DNA of 33,934 nucleotides from an uncultured Campylobacter sp. GTDB lineage: Bacteria > Campylobacterota > Campylobacteria > Campylobacterales > Campylobacteraceae. The translations under genes and the position numbers were made by a program. Of the stretch, positions 14,856 to 22,705 are shown piece after piece. The stretch's first letter is position 1; each line of letters starts with the position of its first letter. Under the pieces are notes generated by a model. That model was not told the origin of the DNA and did not search any database. It was given only the letters and a program-made list of their open reading frames with translations. Where the stretch lies: contig UQCL01000017.1 in the NCBI GenBank assembly GCA_900539505.1, positions 1 to 33,934 of the forward strand, in the 5' to 3' direction.

Positions 14856-15971
14856 TTAATCCTCGCCGTAAATTCGCTTTAAATTCCTCAGCGTCGCGCT
14901 CGCGTTTAGTAGCAGCGCATCGGCGATCGCCAGCCGCGCCATTGCGGTAGCTACGACGCTGCCGCGCACGGCGATACACGGATCGTGCCGCCCGCGCAGC
15001 TCGCAGACCGCGTCCGCGCCGCGCATGTCCACGCTGTGCTGTGCCATAAAAATGCTCGGAGTGGGCTTAAAGTGCGTCGTTATCTCGATCGGCGCGCCGC
15101 TACTTATGCCGCCTAGGATCCCGCCTGCGTTGTTGCTTGCAAAATTTACGTTGATCTTGCCGCCGTTGGTGCGGATCGCATCCTTGCTAGCGCGCATAAA
15201 ATCGTTATTTTCGCTGCCTTTTAGCGCGCTTGCCTTCACTCCTGCGCCGATCTGCACGGCCTTTACACCGTTTATGCCCATCAGCGCGCCCGCAAGTGTC
15301 GCATCCAGCTTGCCGTACAGCGGCTCGCCGAGCCCCGCAGGCGCGTCCGTGACGCGCGTTAGCACGCAGCCGCCGATACTATCGCCCGCATTTTTGACGC
15401 TTAGGATTAGCTCCTTTTGCGCGTCCTCCACAGCGGGATCGAGCGCGAAAATTTCGCTATTTTGAGCAAAATCAAAATTTAAATCTTTGGCGTAAATTTC
15501 GCCCACACCATAAATTCCGCTTTTTACAGAAATTTTAAAGTGATCCAGCAGGATCTGTGCAAACGCTCCCGCGGCCACGCGTACGGCGGTTTCGCGCGCG
15601 CTTGCTCGCCCACCGCCTCGGTAATCGCGCAGTCCGTATTTGGCAAAATATGCAAAATCGGCGTGTGCGGGGCGGAAAATATCCTTTAGATTCTCGTAGT
15701 CCTTTGAGTGCTGGTTTGCGTTGCGGATGATAAATCCGATCGGCGCGCCGGTGCTGCGACCGTCAAAAATTCCGCTTAAAATTTCGATCTCGTCGGCTTC
15801 TTTGCGCGGTGTAGCGTATTTGCCGCCCGGCTTGCGGCGGTCAAGCTCGCTTTGGATATTTGAAATCTCGATCTCCACGCCCGCCGGAAAGCCGTCCAAA
15901 ACGCCGCCGATCGCCGCGCCGTGGCTCTCGCCGAATGTGCTAAGGCGCAATCTCTCGCCGAAGGTGTTCAT
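14856..15971 (-). CDS. aroC: Chorismate synthase
   Basis: Last shikimate-pathway enzyme: converts 5-enolpyruvylshikimate-3-phosphate to chorismate using reduced FMN. The 371-residue sequence has the start MNTFGERLRLSTFGESHG, the signature GGGRASARET at 119-128, and the C-terminal GRHDPC segment that binds substrate. Length is normal. AAGGAGA lies inside the end of rnc, and the ATG overlaps the rnc stop by three bases, so the two are coupled. The block aroC-rnc-rnhA-TPR with divergent dnaG is conserved in Campylobacter. Confidence 0.97.
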   Translation of the reverse strand: MNTFGERLRLSTFGESHGAAIGGVLDGFPAGVEIEISNIQSELDRRKPGGKYATPRKEADEIEILSGIFDGRSTGAPIGFIIRNANQHSKDYENLKDIFRPAHADFAYFAKYGLRDYRGGGRASARETAVRVAAGAFAQILLDHFKISVKSGIYGVGEIYAKDLNFDFAQNSEIFALDPAVEDAQKELILSVKNAGDSIGGCVLTRVTDAPAGLGEPLYGKLDATLAGALMGINGVKAVQIGAGVKASALKGSENNDFMRASKDAIRTNGGKINVNFASNNAGGILGGISSGAPIEITTHFKPTPSIFMAQHSVDMRGADAVCELRGRHDPCIAVRGSVVATAMARLAIADALLLNASATLRNLKRIYGED

Positions 15972-16867
15972 AGCGCGTCTCCTTGATCGCTATCGCGTCC
16001 GTTTTGTTTGGCGTTTTTGTTTCGCTCATTGCTTTTTTTAGCGCTCGGCGTGCTGCCCGATACGCCAGTACGGTCGCTCTTTGTGCTGCCCCGCGCCCGT
16101 CCGCTGCCGCCTCGTGAGCCTTTTTTGCCGTCCTGAGCGCGGTTTGCGCCGCTTTGTGCGTCGCCGCATGCTGTTTGTTCGCCAGTGCCGTGCGAGGCGC
16201 TGTTTTGTAAAAGCTCGAGCGCGATTTGCGCGCATTTTTGCTCGGCCTCCTTTTTGCTCGCTCCCACGGCGGATGAGAGTCGCTTGCCCCCTACGAGCGC
16301 CGCCATTTCGAAGCTTTTTTTGTGATCGGGACCGCTCGAGCCTAGAAGGACGTATTCGGGCGTGACGCCGAATTTTGCCTGCGTGAGCTCTTGCAGCGCG
16401 GTTTTGTAGTCTCGCACGAGCTCGCTAAAGCTGATGCGCGGATAGAGGATTTCTAAAATCGCAGTCGCGATGCGGGCGGTATTTTGCAGCCCGCTCTCAA
16501 GATAGACGGCGCCCATTATCGCCTCAAACGCGTCCGAAAGCAGCGAGGGCTTCTCGCGCCCGCCGTTGCGCTCCTCGGACAGCGACATATTCAGGCTCTC
16601 GCCGATGCCCAAAAATTTTGCAAATTTAGAAAAGCTGCTTTCGTTCACGAGTGCGGCGCGCAGCTTGCTTAGATCGCCCTCGTCGCTGCTAAATTTTTTG
16701 AAAAGATACTCGCCCACGATTAGATCCATCACTGCATCGCCTAAAAATTCCAATCTCTCGTTGTTGTGTCCGTTTTTGGCGCTTTTGTGCGTAAGAGCGA
16801 TCTTGAGGTGGGTTAAATTTTTAAATTTATAGCCCAGTTTTTCTTGTAGTTTTTCTAAATTTTGCAT
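15968..16867 (-). CDS. rnc: Ribonuclease III with a basic low-complexity tail
   Basis: Cuts double-stranded RNA in rRNA processing and mRNA turnover. Residues 1-148 are the nuclease domain with ERLEFLGDAVMD at 37-48 (Glu40, Asp44) and SDAFEAIMGAVYLESG (Asp112, Glu115). Residues about 153-222 are the dsRNA-binding domain. The family normally ends here, near 225 residues. This one continues for about 75 residues of Gly/Ser/Lys/Arg/Asn-rich, strongly basic sequence that probably adds non-specific RNA binding. The ATG follows AAAAAGGG. It overlaps aroC downstream. Confidence 0.95.
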   Translation of the reverse strand: MQNLEKLQEKLGYKFKNLTHLKIALTHKSAKNGHNNERLEFLGDAVMDLIVGEYLFKKFSSDEGDLSKLRAALVNESSFSKFAKFLGIGESLNMSLSEERNGGREKPSLLSDAFEAIMGAVYLESGLQNTARIATAILEILYPRISFSELVRDYKTALQELTQAKFGVTPEYVLLGSSGPDHKKSFEMAALVGGKRLSSAVGASKKEAEQKCAQIALELLQNSASHGTGEQTACGDAQSGANRAQDGKKGSRGGSGRARGSTKSDRTGVSGSTPSAKKSNERNKNAKQNGRDSDQGDAL

Positions 16868-17387
16868 TATTAACCCTTTTTATAAAATTTTACGAAATCC
16901 GCGGCAGCTCGCACGCAAACGACATCCAGTGCGAACAAAACCTGCGCAAACGAAACGAACGAGCGTAAGCACAGCCCGCGCTAAATTTGCACTAGCGCGG
17001 CGAATGAAGCGCTCTGACGCCGATCTGCGACGAATAAAATTAAACGTAGCCCGCCAATTCTAACGCAAGTCGCGCCAAAGTTTGCTCGCCGCAAATGCAA
17101 TCCTCACCAAAAACAGACCCGTCGCGAATACAGTCGCGCTAAAGCCTGCTCGCTGCTAACAAAATCTTCGCCAAAGCTCGTCCGCCACAGACCAAATCCG
17201 TGCACAAATAAGTGCAAGTTTGCGCGAACGACGCAAATAAACAGAGTGCGCCGAACCCGATTAAGTGAACTAAACTCGCTAAAACCGGCTTTGGCGATAA
17301 AATTTACGCCGAAGCGGCTCTGCGTGCAAAGCAAACGCGGGCAAATCCGTGCTAAATCCGCGCAACCGCGAGCTTCGCTGTAGAATT
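16868..17387. other. 520-bp gene-free gap between rnhA and rnc
   Basis: The open minus-strand frame here runs into rnhA in another phase and has no recognisable product. The gap contains a diverged tandem duplication (17068-17115 against 17132-17179, about three quarters identical by eye). The promoter for rnc is probably in the AT-rich stretch next to 16868. Confidence 0.5.
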
Positions 17388-17813
17388 TCAGCCCTTTATC
17401 GCTTCCGCCGCTGCGCGAGCCATAGCATCGCATTCCTCGTTTTGTGGATGACCCGCATGCCCCTTGACCCACGAGGCCCTGATCTCGTGAGGCGCCGCCG
17501 CCGCAAGGTATCTGCGCCACAGATCTGCATTCTTCTTGCCCTTAAAATCGGTAACGACCCACTTTGCGAGCCAGGAATTTATCGCCTTGACGACATATTC
17601 GCTGTCGGTAAAAAGCTCGACGCGGCAGGGCTGCTTAAGCGCGCTAAGCCCCATTATAGCGGCCGTTAGCTCCATTTGATTATTGGTAGTCATCGCTTCC
17701 GCGCCGCTTGCCTTTTTTATCGCGTCGCCGTATTGCAAGATGTAAGCCCAGCCGCCCGCTCCAGGGTTTCCGAGGCAGCTGCCGTCGCTAAAAAGTTTGA
17801 CCGATTTCACCAC
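17388..17813 (-). CDS. rnhA: Ribonuclease HI
   Basis: Degrades RNA in RNA-DNA hybrids (R-loops, primers). 141 residues with the full active site: Asp10 in FSDGSCLGNPG, Glu48 in NNQMEL, Asp70 in FTDSEY, and Asp129 near the end after GHAGHPQNEECD. Two GTG codons (17813, 17810) can start it, with GGAGA upstream; the second is better spaced. It overlaps the end of the TPR gene by 26 bases, so translation is likely coupled. Confidence 0.95.
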   Translation of the reverse strand: MVKSVKLFSDGSCLGNPGAGGWAYILQYGDAIKKASGAEAMTTNNQMELTAAIMGLSALKQPCRVELFTDSEYVVKAINSWLAKWVVTDFKGKKNADLWRRYLAAAAPHEIRASWVKGHAGHPQNEECDAMARAAAEAIKG

Positions 17814-18813
17814 TTTTCTCCGAAATTTGAGCTCTGATCTCCATGCTGCCTAGCTCGTAGCAGACCGGACAGCGGTGCGAGAAGAGCCCCACCGAGCTTT
17901 TGCACTTCGCGCAGGTGTAGCTAAAGCTAAGCCCGGCGTCCTCAAAGCCCGCGTCTTTCATAGCCATAAGCGCGTTGATCTCAAAAATTTTACTCGCGCT
18001 CTGCGGCTTTTGATCGCTTTTTCCAAGCGCGTAAAAAAGCGCGTTGTACTCCGCATCCTGCGTATTTACCGCCGCAGGGAAATCATAGATCAGATCGATC
18101 GCCCGCTCGATCGGTGGGAAGCGCTCAAAGCCCTCCATAGGCTCTTTGTTTTTGATAAAAAGCTCCATGCAGAACCGCCCCGCGCCTTTGAAGTTTAGCT
18201 TTGAAATTTTAGCGATCTTCTTGTTAAACGGCGTATTGGCGTCGTTTGCGATGATCTGGGCGCGCTCGAACTGGCTTTGAGCATATACTTCGGCGTCCTG
18301 CTCGCGCAGCGCGTCAAGCACCTCAAGCGCCTCATTAAAGCGCTTCAGCCGCTCATAAATCACCGTAAGATGCGTAAGAGCCTCTTTGTTTCTGGGGCGC
18401 AGCTTCAGCGCCTGTAAAAATACCTCTTCGGCGCGCCCCAAAAAACCCGCTTTGAAATATACGATACCGAGATTGGTGAGGATAAACTCCCTCTGTACGC
18501 CGCCGCTAGCCTTACTTAGCGCGATTAGATAAATTTCTATCGCGCGCTCGAAGTCGCCGCTTTTGACGAAAGAGCTAGCTAAAATTCCAAGCGTCGGTAT
18601 GTCTATCTGCGGGCTTGCTAAAAGCTGTCTGTGCTCCGAACTAAGCGCGTCTAGGGTGTCAAATTTTTTGATGAAATTCTCTAGGCTCTGCCTCTCGTTT
18701 TTTTTAGAAAAAACTCCCCAAATGTAGCTTAGAATCGACACTAGCAAGATTATGCTTATCAGCATGATAAGCCCGAAAATCGGGTCGCGATCGTCTAAGA
18801 AAAAATTATCCAA
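17788..18813 (-). CDS. LapB-like membrane-anchored TPR protein with C-terminal zinc site
   Basis: About 341 residues from a TTG at 18813 preceded by CGAGG; the frame opens ten codons earlier at another TTG without a ribosome site. An N-terminal TM helix (about 13-33) is followed by TPR repeats (about 85-200, e.g. LGIVYFKAGFLGRAEEVFLQ). A rubredoxin-like metal knuckle has CAKC at 301-304 and CPVC at 315-318. This is the layout of E. coli LapB/YciM, which controls LPS synthesis by guiding LpxC turnover. Whether the Campylobacter protein does the same is unproven. The gene next to rnhA and divergent from dnaG matches C. jejuni order. Confidence 0.78.
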   Translation of the reverse strand: MDNFFLDDRDPIFGLIMLISIILLVSILSYIWGVFSKKNERQSLENFIKKFDTLDALSSEHRQLLASPQIDIPTLGILASSFVKSGDFERAIEIYLIALSKASGGVQREFILTNLGIVYFKAGFLGRAEEVFLQALKLRPRNKEALTHLTVIYERLKRFNEALEVLDALREQDAEVYAQSQFERAQIIANDANTPFNKKIAKISKLNFKGAGRFCMELFIKNKEPMEGFERFPPIERAIDLIYDFPAAVNTQDAEYNALFYALGKSDQKPQSASKIFEINALMAMKDAGFEDAGLSFSYTCAKCKSSVGLFSHRCPVCYELGSMEIRAQISEKSGEIGQTF

Positions 18814-18842
18814 ATCAAACCTCGTCGTAAAAATAAAGGGCA

Positions 18843-18848
18843 ATTATA
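18843..18848 (-). promoter_or_regulatory. -10 box for the TPR-rnhA transcript
   Basis: TATAAT on the minus strand, 12 bases from the divergent box at 18861. The implied start near 18836 leaves a leader of about 20 bases before the TTG at 18813, which supports the shorter start. Confidence 0.5.
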
Positions 18849-18860
18849 GCAAAGTGCGGG

Positions 18861-18866
18861 TATAAT
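18861..18866 (+). promoter_or_regulatory. -10 box for dnaG, possibly leaderless
   Basis: TATAAT preceded by GCGGG. Its end is seven bases from the dnaG ATG at 18874, and no Shine-Dalgarno sequence lies between, so the transcript may begin at or next to the start codon. Confidence 0.45.
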
Positions 18867-18873
18867 TTCGCTT

Positions 18874-21009
18874 ATGATTAAAAACGAAAGCATAGAAAAT
18901 CTGCTGGCCACCGTAGATATCGTAGACGTCGTAGAAAAATATGTCCCGCTTAAGCGCAGCGGCGCAAATTTCGTGGGCGTCTGCCCATTCCACGACGATT
19001 CGCACCCGAGCATGAGCGTGAGCTCCAAGCTTGGAATTTTTCACTGCTTTTCGTGCAAGGCTGGCGGCAACGCGATTAAATTTATCCAAGATTACGAAAA
19101 GATAAGCTTTCCAGAAGCGGTCGAAAAGCTTGCGGGGATGTATAATTTCGCGCTGCAATACACCGGCGCCAAGGTGCAGGAACGCAGCGAAGAGAAGAAG
19201 GTGCTCGGGATTTTAAACGCCTACTACCAAAGCTGCCTTTATCAAAACCCCGCCGCCGTAAAATACCTGCACGAGCGCGGCCTAAGCGATCAGAGCATCC
19301 GCAAATTCGGCCTTGGCTACGCAGGAGCTAGCGCGCAGACGATCAGGGTTTTGCAAAACGAAGAAATTCCGCCGCAAGACGCGCTAAATGCGGGCGCAGT
19401 GAAGCAAAACGAGCGCGGGCTTTATGCTAGCTTCATCGAGCGCATCACTTTTCCGATCTACAACCACGCAAGCAAGCTCGTGGGCTTCGGCGGCCGCACG
19501 ATAAGCGATAATCCCGCTAAATACGTCAATTCGCCGCAGTGCGCGCTGTTTGATAAATCTAAAATTTTCTACGCATTCGACCTTGCAAAAAAAAGCGCGA
19601 TCGCCAAAAAAACCCTCATCATCACCGAGGGCTACATGGACGTCATCATGCTGCATCAAGCGGGCATCGACAACGCCGTAGCGGTGCTCGGCACGGCGCT
19701 GACGCCCGCTCATCTGCCGCTTATAAAGCGCGCGGAGCTTAACGTCGTGCTTAGCTTCGACGGCGACGCCGCGGGCATCAATGCGGCGATAAAATCGGCG
19801 CGGCTTTTGTGCCTGAACAAGATCGACTCAAGCGTCGCTATAATCGGCGGCGGTGCCGATCCTGCGGATATGATAGTAGCGGGCAAGGTGCGCGAGCTAG
19901 AGCAAATTTATGCTAGCGGCATGGAGAGCGGGGAGTTTCTGATCCGAAGAATCGCTAAAAAATACGATCTCGCCCGCCCCGTGCAAAAAGAAGCGGCGCT
20001 AAATGAGATCAAAGAATTTACCGCGGCGCTCGGCCCCGTGTTAGCCGAGTCCTACCAGAGCCTAGTGGCGCAAATTTTAAATGTCTCACCCGGCTCGTTC
20101 AACCTCGCCGACGGCGGTAAAAATTTCGGCGCGGGCCTTGAGGGGCGAAATTTTAACGATGGCGGGAGCTTCGGCTCTCGCGATTTCGGCGCTTACGGAG
20201 GGCACGGCACAGACAGTAGGGGCGGCGCGAGCGAGAGCCTAAACAGCGGAAATTTTAATCGTTCGCAAAGCACGGCGCGCTACGAGAGCTCTGCGCCGCC
20301 CGCGGCTTCGGCGAGGAGTGGGCGGACGCTACTACGCCGCAAGGAGATCGCCGAGCTTCAGATCATAAAATCGATGCTGCTCGATGGCGAGATGGCAGAG
20401 CTCGGGCTCGGCTGCTTGGAGCGGCGCGATTTTCGCATGCACGGCGATATTTTTGAGGCCTTTTTGGCTTTTGCTCGCAGCGGCGGAAATTTTAAAAATT
20501 TCATCGCGGGCGAGGGCGGCAATGCGAATAGTGGCGCTTCCGAAAATTTTACTGCAGGCGGCGCGGGAGAAAATTTTATCCGTAGCGAGAGCGTAAATTT
20601 AAAAAGCGACGAGAATTCTAGCGGGCAAAATTTTATCGGGCAAGACTCTGCGGGCGCCGTAAATTTAAAAGGCTCCTCCGCGCAGCAGGGCGCAAACGGC
20701 AGCGAGAAGCAAGACGTAAACAACGTCGCAAAGCAAGGCGAGAGGGAGGCTGCAGCTCAAAATGTTCAAAGCGCTCAAAGCGTCCAAAATACTCAAAACG
20801 CCGAAACTGAAGCCTGCGAAAATCTGCGCGCACTCGCGCTGGACGATGAAATTTTGCCGATCGGCGGCGCGGCGCTTTTTAACGATGCGTGCAAAATTTT
20901 ACGCCGCAACGCTCTGCAAGATCTGATGCAAAAGCTCAAAAACTCCGACGCGCCCGACAAGATCGAGCGTATCTTGGAGTATCAAAAAAAGATCAATCAA
21001 CTCAAGTAA
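18874..21009 (+). CDS. dnaG: DNA primase with two low-complexity insertions
   Basis: Makes RNA primers at the replication fork. 711 residues, about 100-150 more than usual for the group. The CHC2 zinc domain has C37-x2-H40 and C58-x2-C61. The TOPRIM domain has EGYMDV (Glu252) and the SFDGDAAG acid pair (Asp296, Asp298). The C-terminal DnaB-interacting helical domain is residues about 485-535 and 650-711, split by an insert. Residues 413-484 are Gly/Asn/Phe/Ser-rich (between core and helicase-binding domain); residues 536-648 are Asn/Gly/Ala/Gln-rich, ending in a QSVQNTQN-type run. The frame is intact throughout. A8 and A7 tracts lie at 19587-19594 and 19606-19612. Confidence 0.95.
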   Translation: MIKNESIENLLATVDIVDVVEKYVPLKRSGANFVGVCPFHDDSHPSMSVSSKLGIFHCFSCKAGGNAIKFIQDYEKISFPEAVEKLAGMYNFALQYTGAKVQERSEEKKVLGILNAYYQSCLYQNPAAVKYLHERGLSDQSIRKFGLGYAGASAQTIRVLQNEEIPPQDALNAGAVKQNERGLYASFIERITFPIYNHASKLVGFGGRTISDNPAKYVNSPQCALFDKSKIFYAFDLAKKSAIAKKTLIITEGYMDVIMLHQAGIDNAVAVLGTALTPAHLPLIKRAELNVVLSFDGDAAGINAAIKSARLLCLNKIDSSVAIIGGGADPADMIVAGKVRELEQIYASGMESGEFLIRRIAKKYDLARPVQKEAALNEIKEFTAALGPVLAESYQSLVAQILNVSPGSFNLADGGKNFGAGLEGRNFNDGGSFGSRDFGAYGGHGTDSRGGASESLNSGNFNRSQSTARYESSAPPAASARSGRTLLRRKEIAELQIIKSMLLDGEMAELGLGCLERRDFRMHGDIFEAFLAFARSGGNFKNFIAGEGGNANSGASENFTAGGAGENFIRSESVNLKSDENSSGQNFIGQDSAGAVNLKGSSAQQGANGSEKQDVNNVAKQGEREAAAQNVQSAQSVQNTQNAETEACENLRALALDDEILPIGGAALFNDACKILRRNALQDLMQKLKNSDAPDKIERILEYQKKINQLK

Positions 21010-21018
21010 AGGAACGAA

Positions 21019-22002
21019 ATGAAGGCATTGGCGCTCTTTAGCGGCGGGCTTGACTCTATGCTCGCGGTCAAACTCATCGTCTCGCAAGGCATCGAGGTGC
21101 TCGCGCTGAATATGGATATCGGATTTGGCGGCAAGGACGATAAGAGCGAGATCATGCGCCGCAGAGCCGCAGCCGCGGGGGCGGATTTTAAAAGCGTCGA
21201 TATCAGAAGCGAATATCTACGTCAGGTGCTTTTCGAGCCCAAATACGGCTACGGCAAGCACTTCAACCCCTGCATCGACTGCCACGGATATATGTTTAAG
21301 ACCGCGCTTGCGATGCTGCAAAGCGAAGGGGCGAGTTTCATCATCACTGGCGAGGTGCTCGGACAGCGCCCGATGAGCCAGCGCGCGCAGGCTCTAGCTC
21401 AGGTCGGCGGGCTTAGCGGCGATGAGGAGGGGCTGATCCTACGTCCGTTGTGCGCGAAGCTGCTGCCGCCCACGACGCCCGAGATCAAGGGCTGGGTAGA
21501 TAGGGGCGCGCTGCTTGATATCAGCGGGCGCGGGCGGGCTAGACAGATGCAGCTGGCGGCGGAGTTTGGTTTTGAGGATTACGAAACGCCTGCAGGAGGC
21601 TGTTTGCTGACCGTGCAGAGCTTCAGCGAGCGGATCAAGGATGCGATAAAATTTGAAAAGATCGAAACGCCCGCGGACGCCGAAATTTTAAAATTCGGGC
21701 GTCATCTGCGCCTGCCTGAGGGCGCCAAGCTCATAATCGGACGCGACGAGAGCGACAACAAAAAGCTTGCCGCCGTGCAAAATCCGAAATTTAGCGAGAT
21801 AAAATTTAAAGATGACGTCGTGGGCGCGCTTAGCCTGCTAAGCAGGGGCGCGAGCGAGGCGGATAGAGAGCTTGCGGCGAGGCTGGCGCTGACCTACGCC
21901 AAAACGGACGCCGCGCGCCGCTACGCCCTGCTCATAGACGGCAGCGAGCTGAACGCAAGCCCCTTTGAGAGCAAGGATGCTGCGCGCGAGTATTTTGTGT
22001 GA
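21019..22002 (+). CDS. PP-loop ATPase, predicted tRNA thiolation enzyme (ThiI/MnmA-like)
   Basis: 327 residues. An N-type ATP-pyrophosphatase loop SGGLDSM is at 8-14. NPCIDCH (83-89) resembles the NPC-x2-C motif of MnmA, and a further cysteine in AGGCLLT (Cys195) could form the second sulfur-carrying site. The C-terminal part (about 222-327, LKFGRHLRLPEGAKLIIGRD) resembles the NFACT-R-like RNA-binding domain attached to such enzymes. The likely role is ATP-dependent sulfur insertion into tRNA; the base modified is not certain. AAAGGAA lies ten bases after dnaG stops, so it is probably co-transcribed. Not argininosuccinate synthase, despite the similar loop. Confidence 0.8.
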   Translation: MKALALFSGGLDSMLAVKLIVSQGIEVLALNMDIGFGGKDDKSEIMRRRAAAAGADFKSVDIRSEYLRQVLFEPKYGYGKHFNPCIDCHGYMFKTALAMLQSEGASFIITGEVLGQRPMSQRAQALAQVGGLSGDEEGLILRPLCAKLLPPTTPEIKGWVDRGALLDISGRGRARQMQLAAEFGFEDYETPAGGCLLTVQSFSERIKDAIKFEKIETPADAEILKFGRHLRLPEGAKLIIGRDESDNKKLAAVQNPKFSEIKFKDDVVGALSLLSRGASEADRELAARLALTYAKTDAARRYALLIDGSELNASPFESKDAAREYFV

Positions 22003-22011
22003 TAGGCCTAT
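22002..22011. promoter_or_regulatory. 10-bp palindrome before an AAGGA site
   Basis: ATAGGCCTAT overlapping the last base of the PP-loop stop and touching AAGGA at 22012-22016. It shares the core TAGGCCTA with the 18-bp palindrome at 14743, which also lies directly before a ribosome site. Confidence 0.3.
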
Positions 22012-22028
22012 AAGGATTCGAATGTAAT

Positions 22029-22604
22029 ATGGAGCTTGAACGTTTTCCTGGTATAAACATTATAGTTGAAGAAAAACGTGTTATTTTCGAATTAAAAATT
22101 AAAAACCAAAAATCTGTATATATGTGCCACCCATTTACAAATAACACTGGAGGTATTGCGTTTGTTGATAGCATAAAATTCTTAGAATTATGGCGTAATA
22201 GTAAAATTGATGTAGATAAAGAAATAAGCAATAAAACGGAAGATGGTTGGCGAGACGATTACAAATATAGTTGGGCAGAAGAGGGCTTTAAACAGGGTCT
22301 TGGTAATCCTGTGCCATTGGCTAGAGTTTGTTGTTATTCTGATGAGTATTATGTACCAATAAAAGCAAGATGTATTCCGTTGTTTAAAAAGAAATATGTG
22401 AAAGAAACAAAATACGCTTGTTCATTTTCTGACGGAATAACACGTACTATTTGGCTGCTTTCTAATGGAGTAAAATCATTTCCAGTACATTTAAACTCCT
22501 CCGATGAGACAAAAATATTGGCAAAATTTGCAGGTATTACAGAAAATTCTTATTATATAAAGACAGAAATTCAAAGTGAACTGAATTTATGGGATAAGAA
22601 ATGA
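22029..22604 (+). CDS. AT-rich gene, possible plasmid fertility-inhibition (FiwA-like) protein
   Basis: 191 residues. Codon use is strongly A/T-rich and unlike both flanking genes, so it was probably acquired. The text GNPVPLARV in the middle and FSDGITRTIWLLSNGVKSFPV near residues 144-164 recall the plasmid fertility-inhibition family, whose FiwA member on IncP plasmids blocks transfer of IncW plasmids. That match is from memory and moderate. No signal peptide or TM. The AAGGA site is 12 bases before this ATG but only five before an ATG-TAA pair at 22022-22027, an odd arrangement that may lower expression. Confidence 0.6.
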   Translation: MELERFPGINIIVEEKRVIFELKIKNQKSVYMCHPFTNNTGGIAFVDSIKFLELWRNSKIDVDKEISNKTEDGWRDDYKYSWAEEGFKQGLGNPVPLARVCCYSDEYYVPIKARCIPLFKKKYVKETKYACSFSDGITRTIWLLSNGVKSFPVHLNSSDETKILAKFAGITENSYYIKTEIQSELNLWDKK

Positions 22605-22705
22605 TATATAAAATTTTAGTCATAAATTTATAGAATTTTAGTTAAAATCCTTTCACCAAAATTTCGCGTAAAAGCTCTGCGAAAATGTCAAATTTAGGAG
22701 AATCC

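Noticed and set aside
17104..17520. 138-codon minus-strand frame
   Set aside because: Its upstream part lies inside rnhA in another phase and the rest is low-information gap sequence.
21019..22002. Argininosuccinate synthase
   Set aside because: Only the ATP loop is shared; the NPC-x2-C motif and the C-terminal RNA-binding-like region fit tRNA thiolation enzymes.
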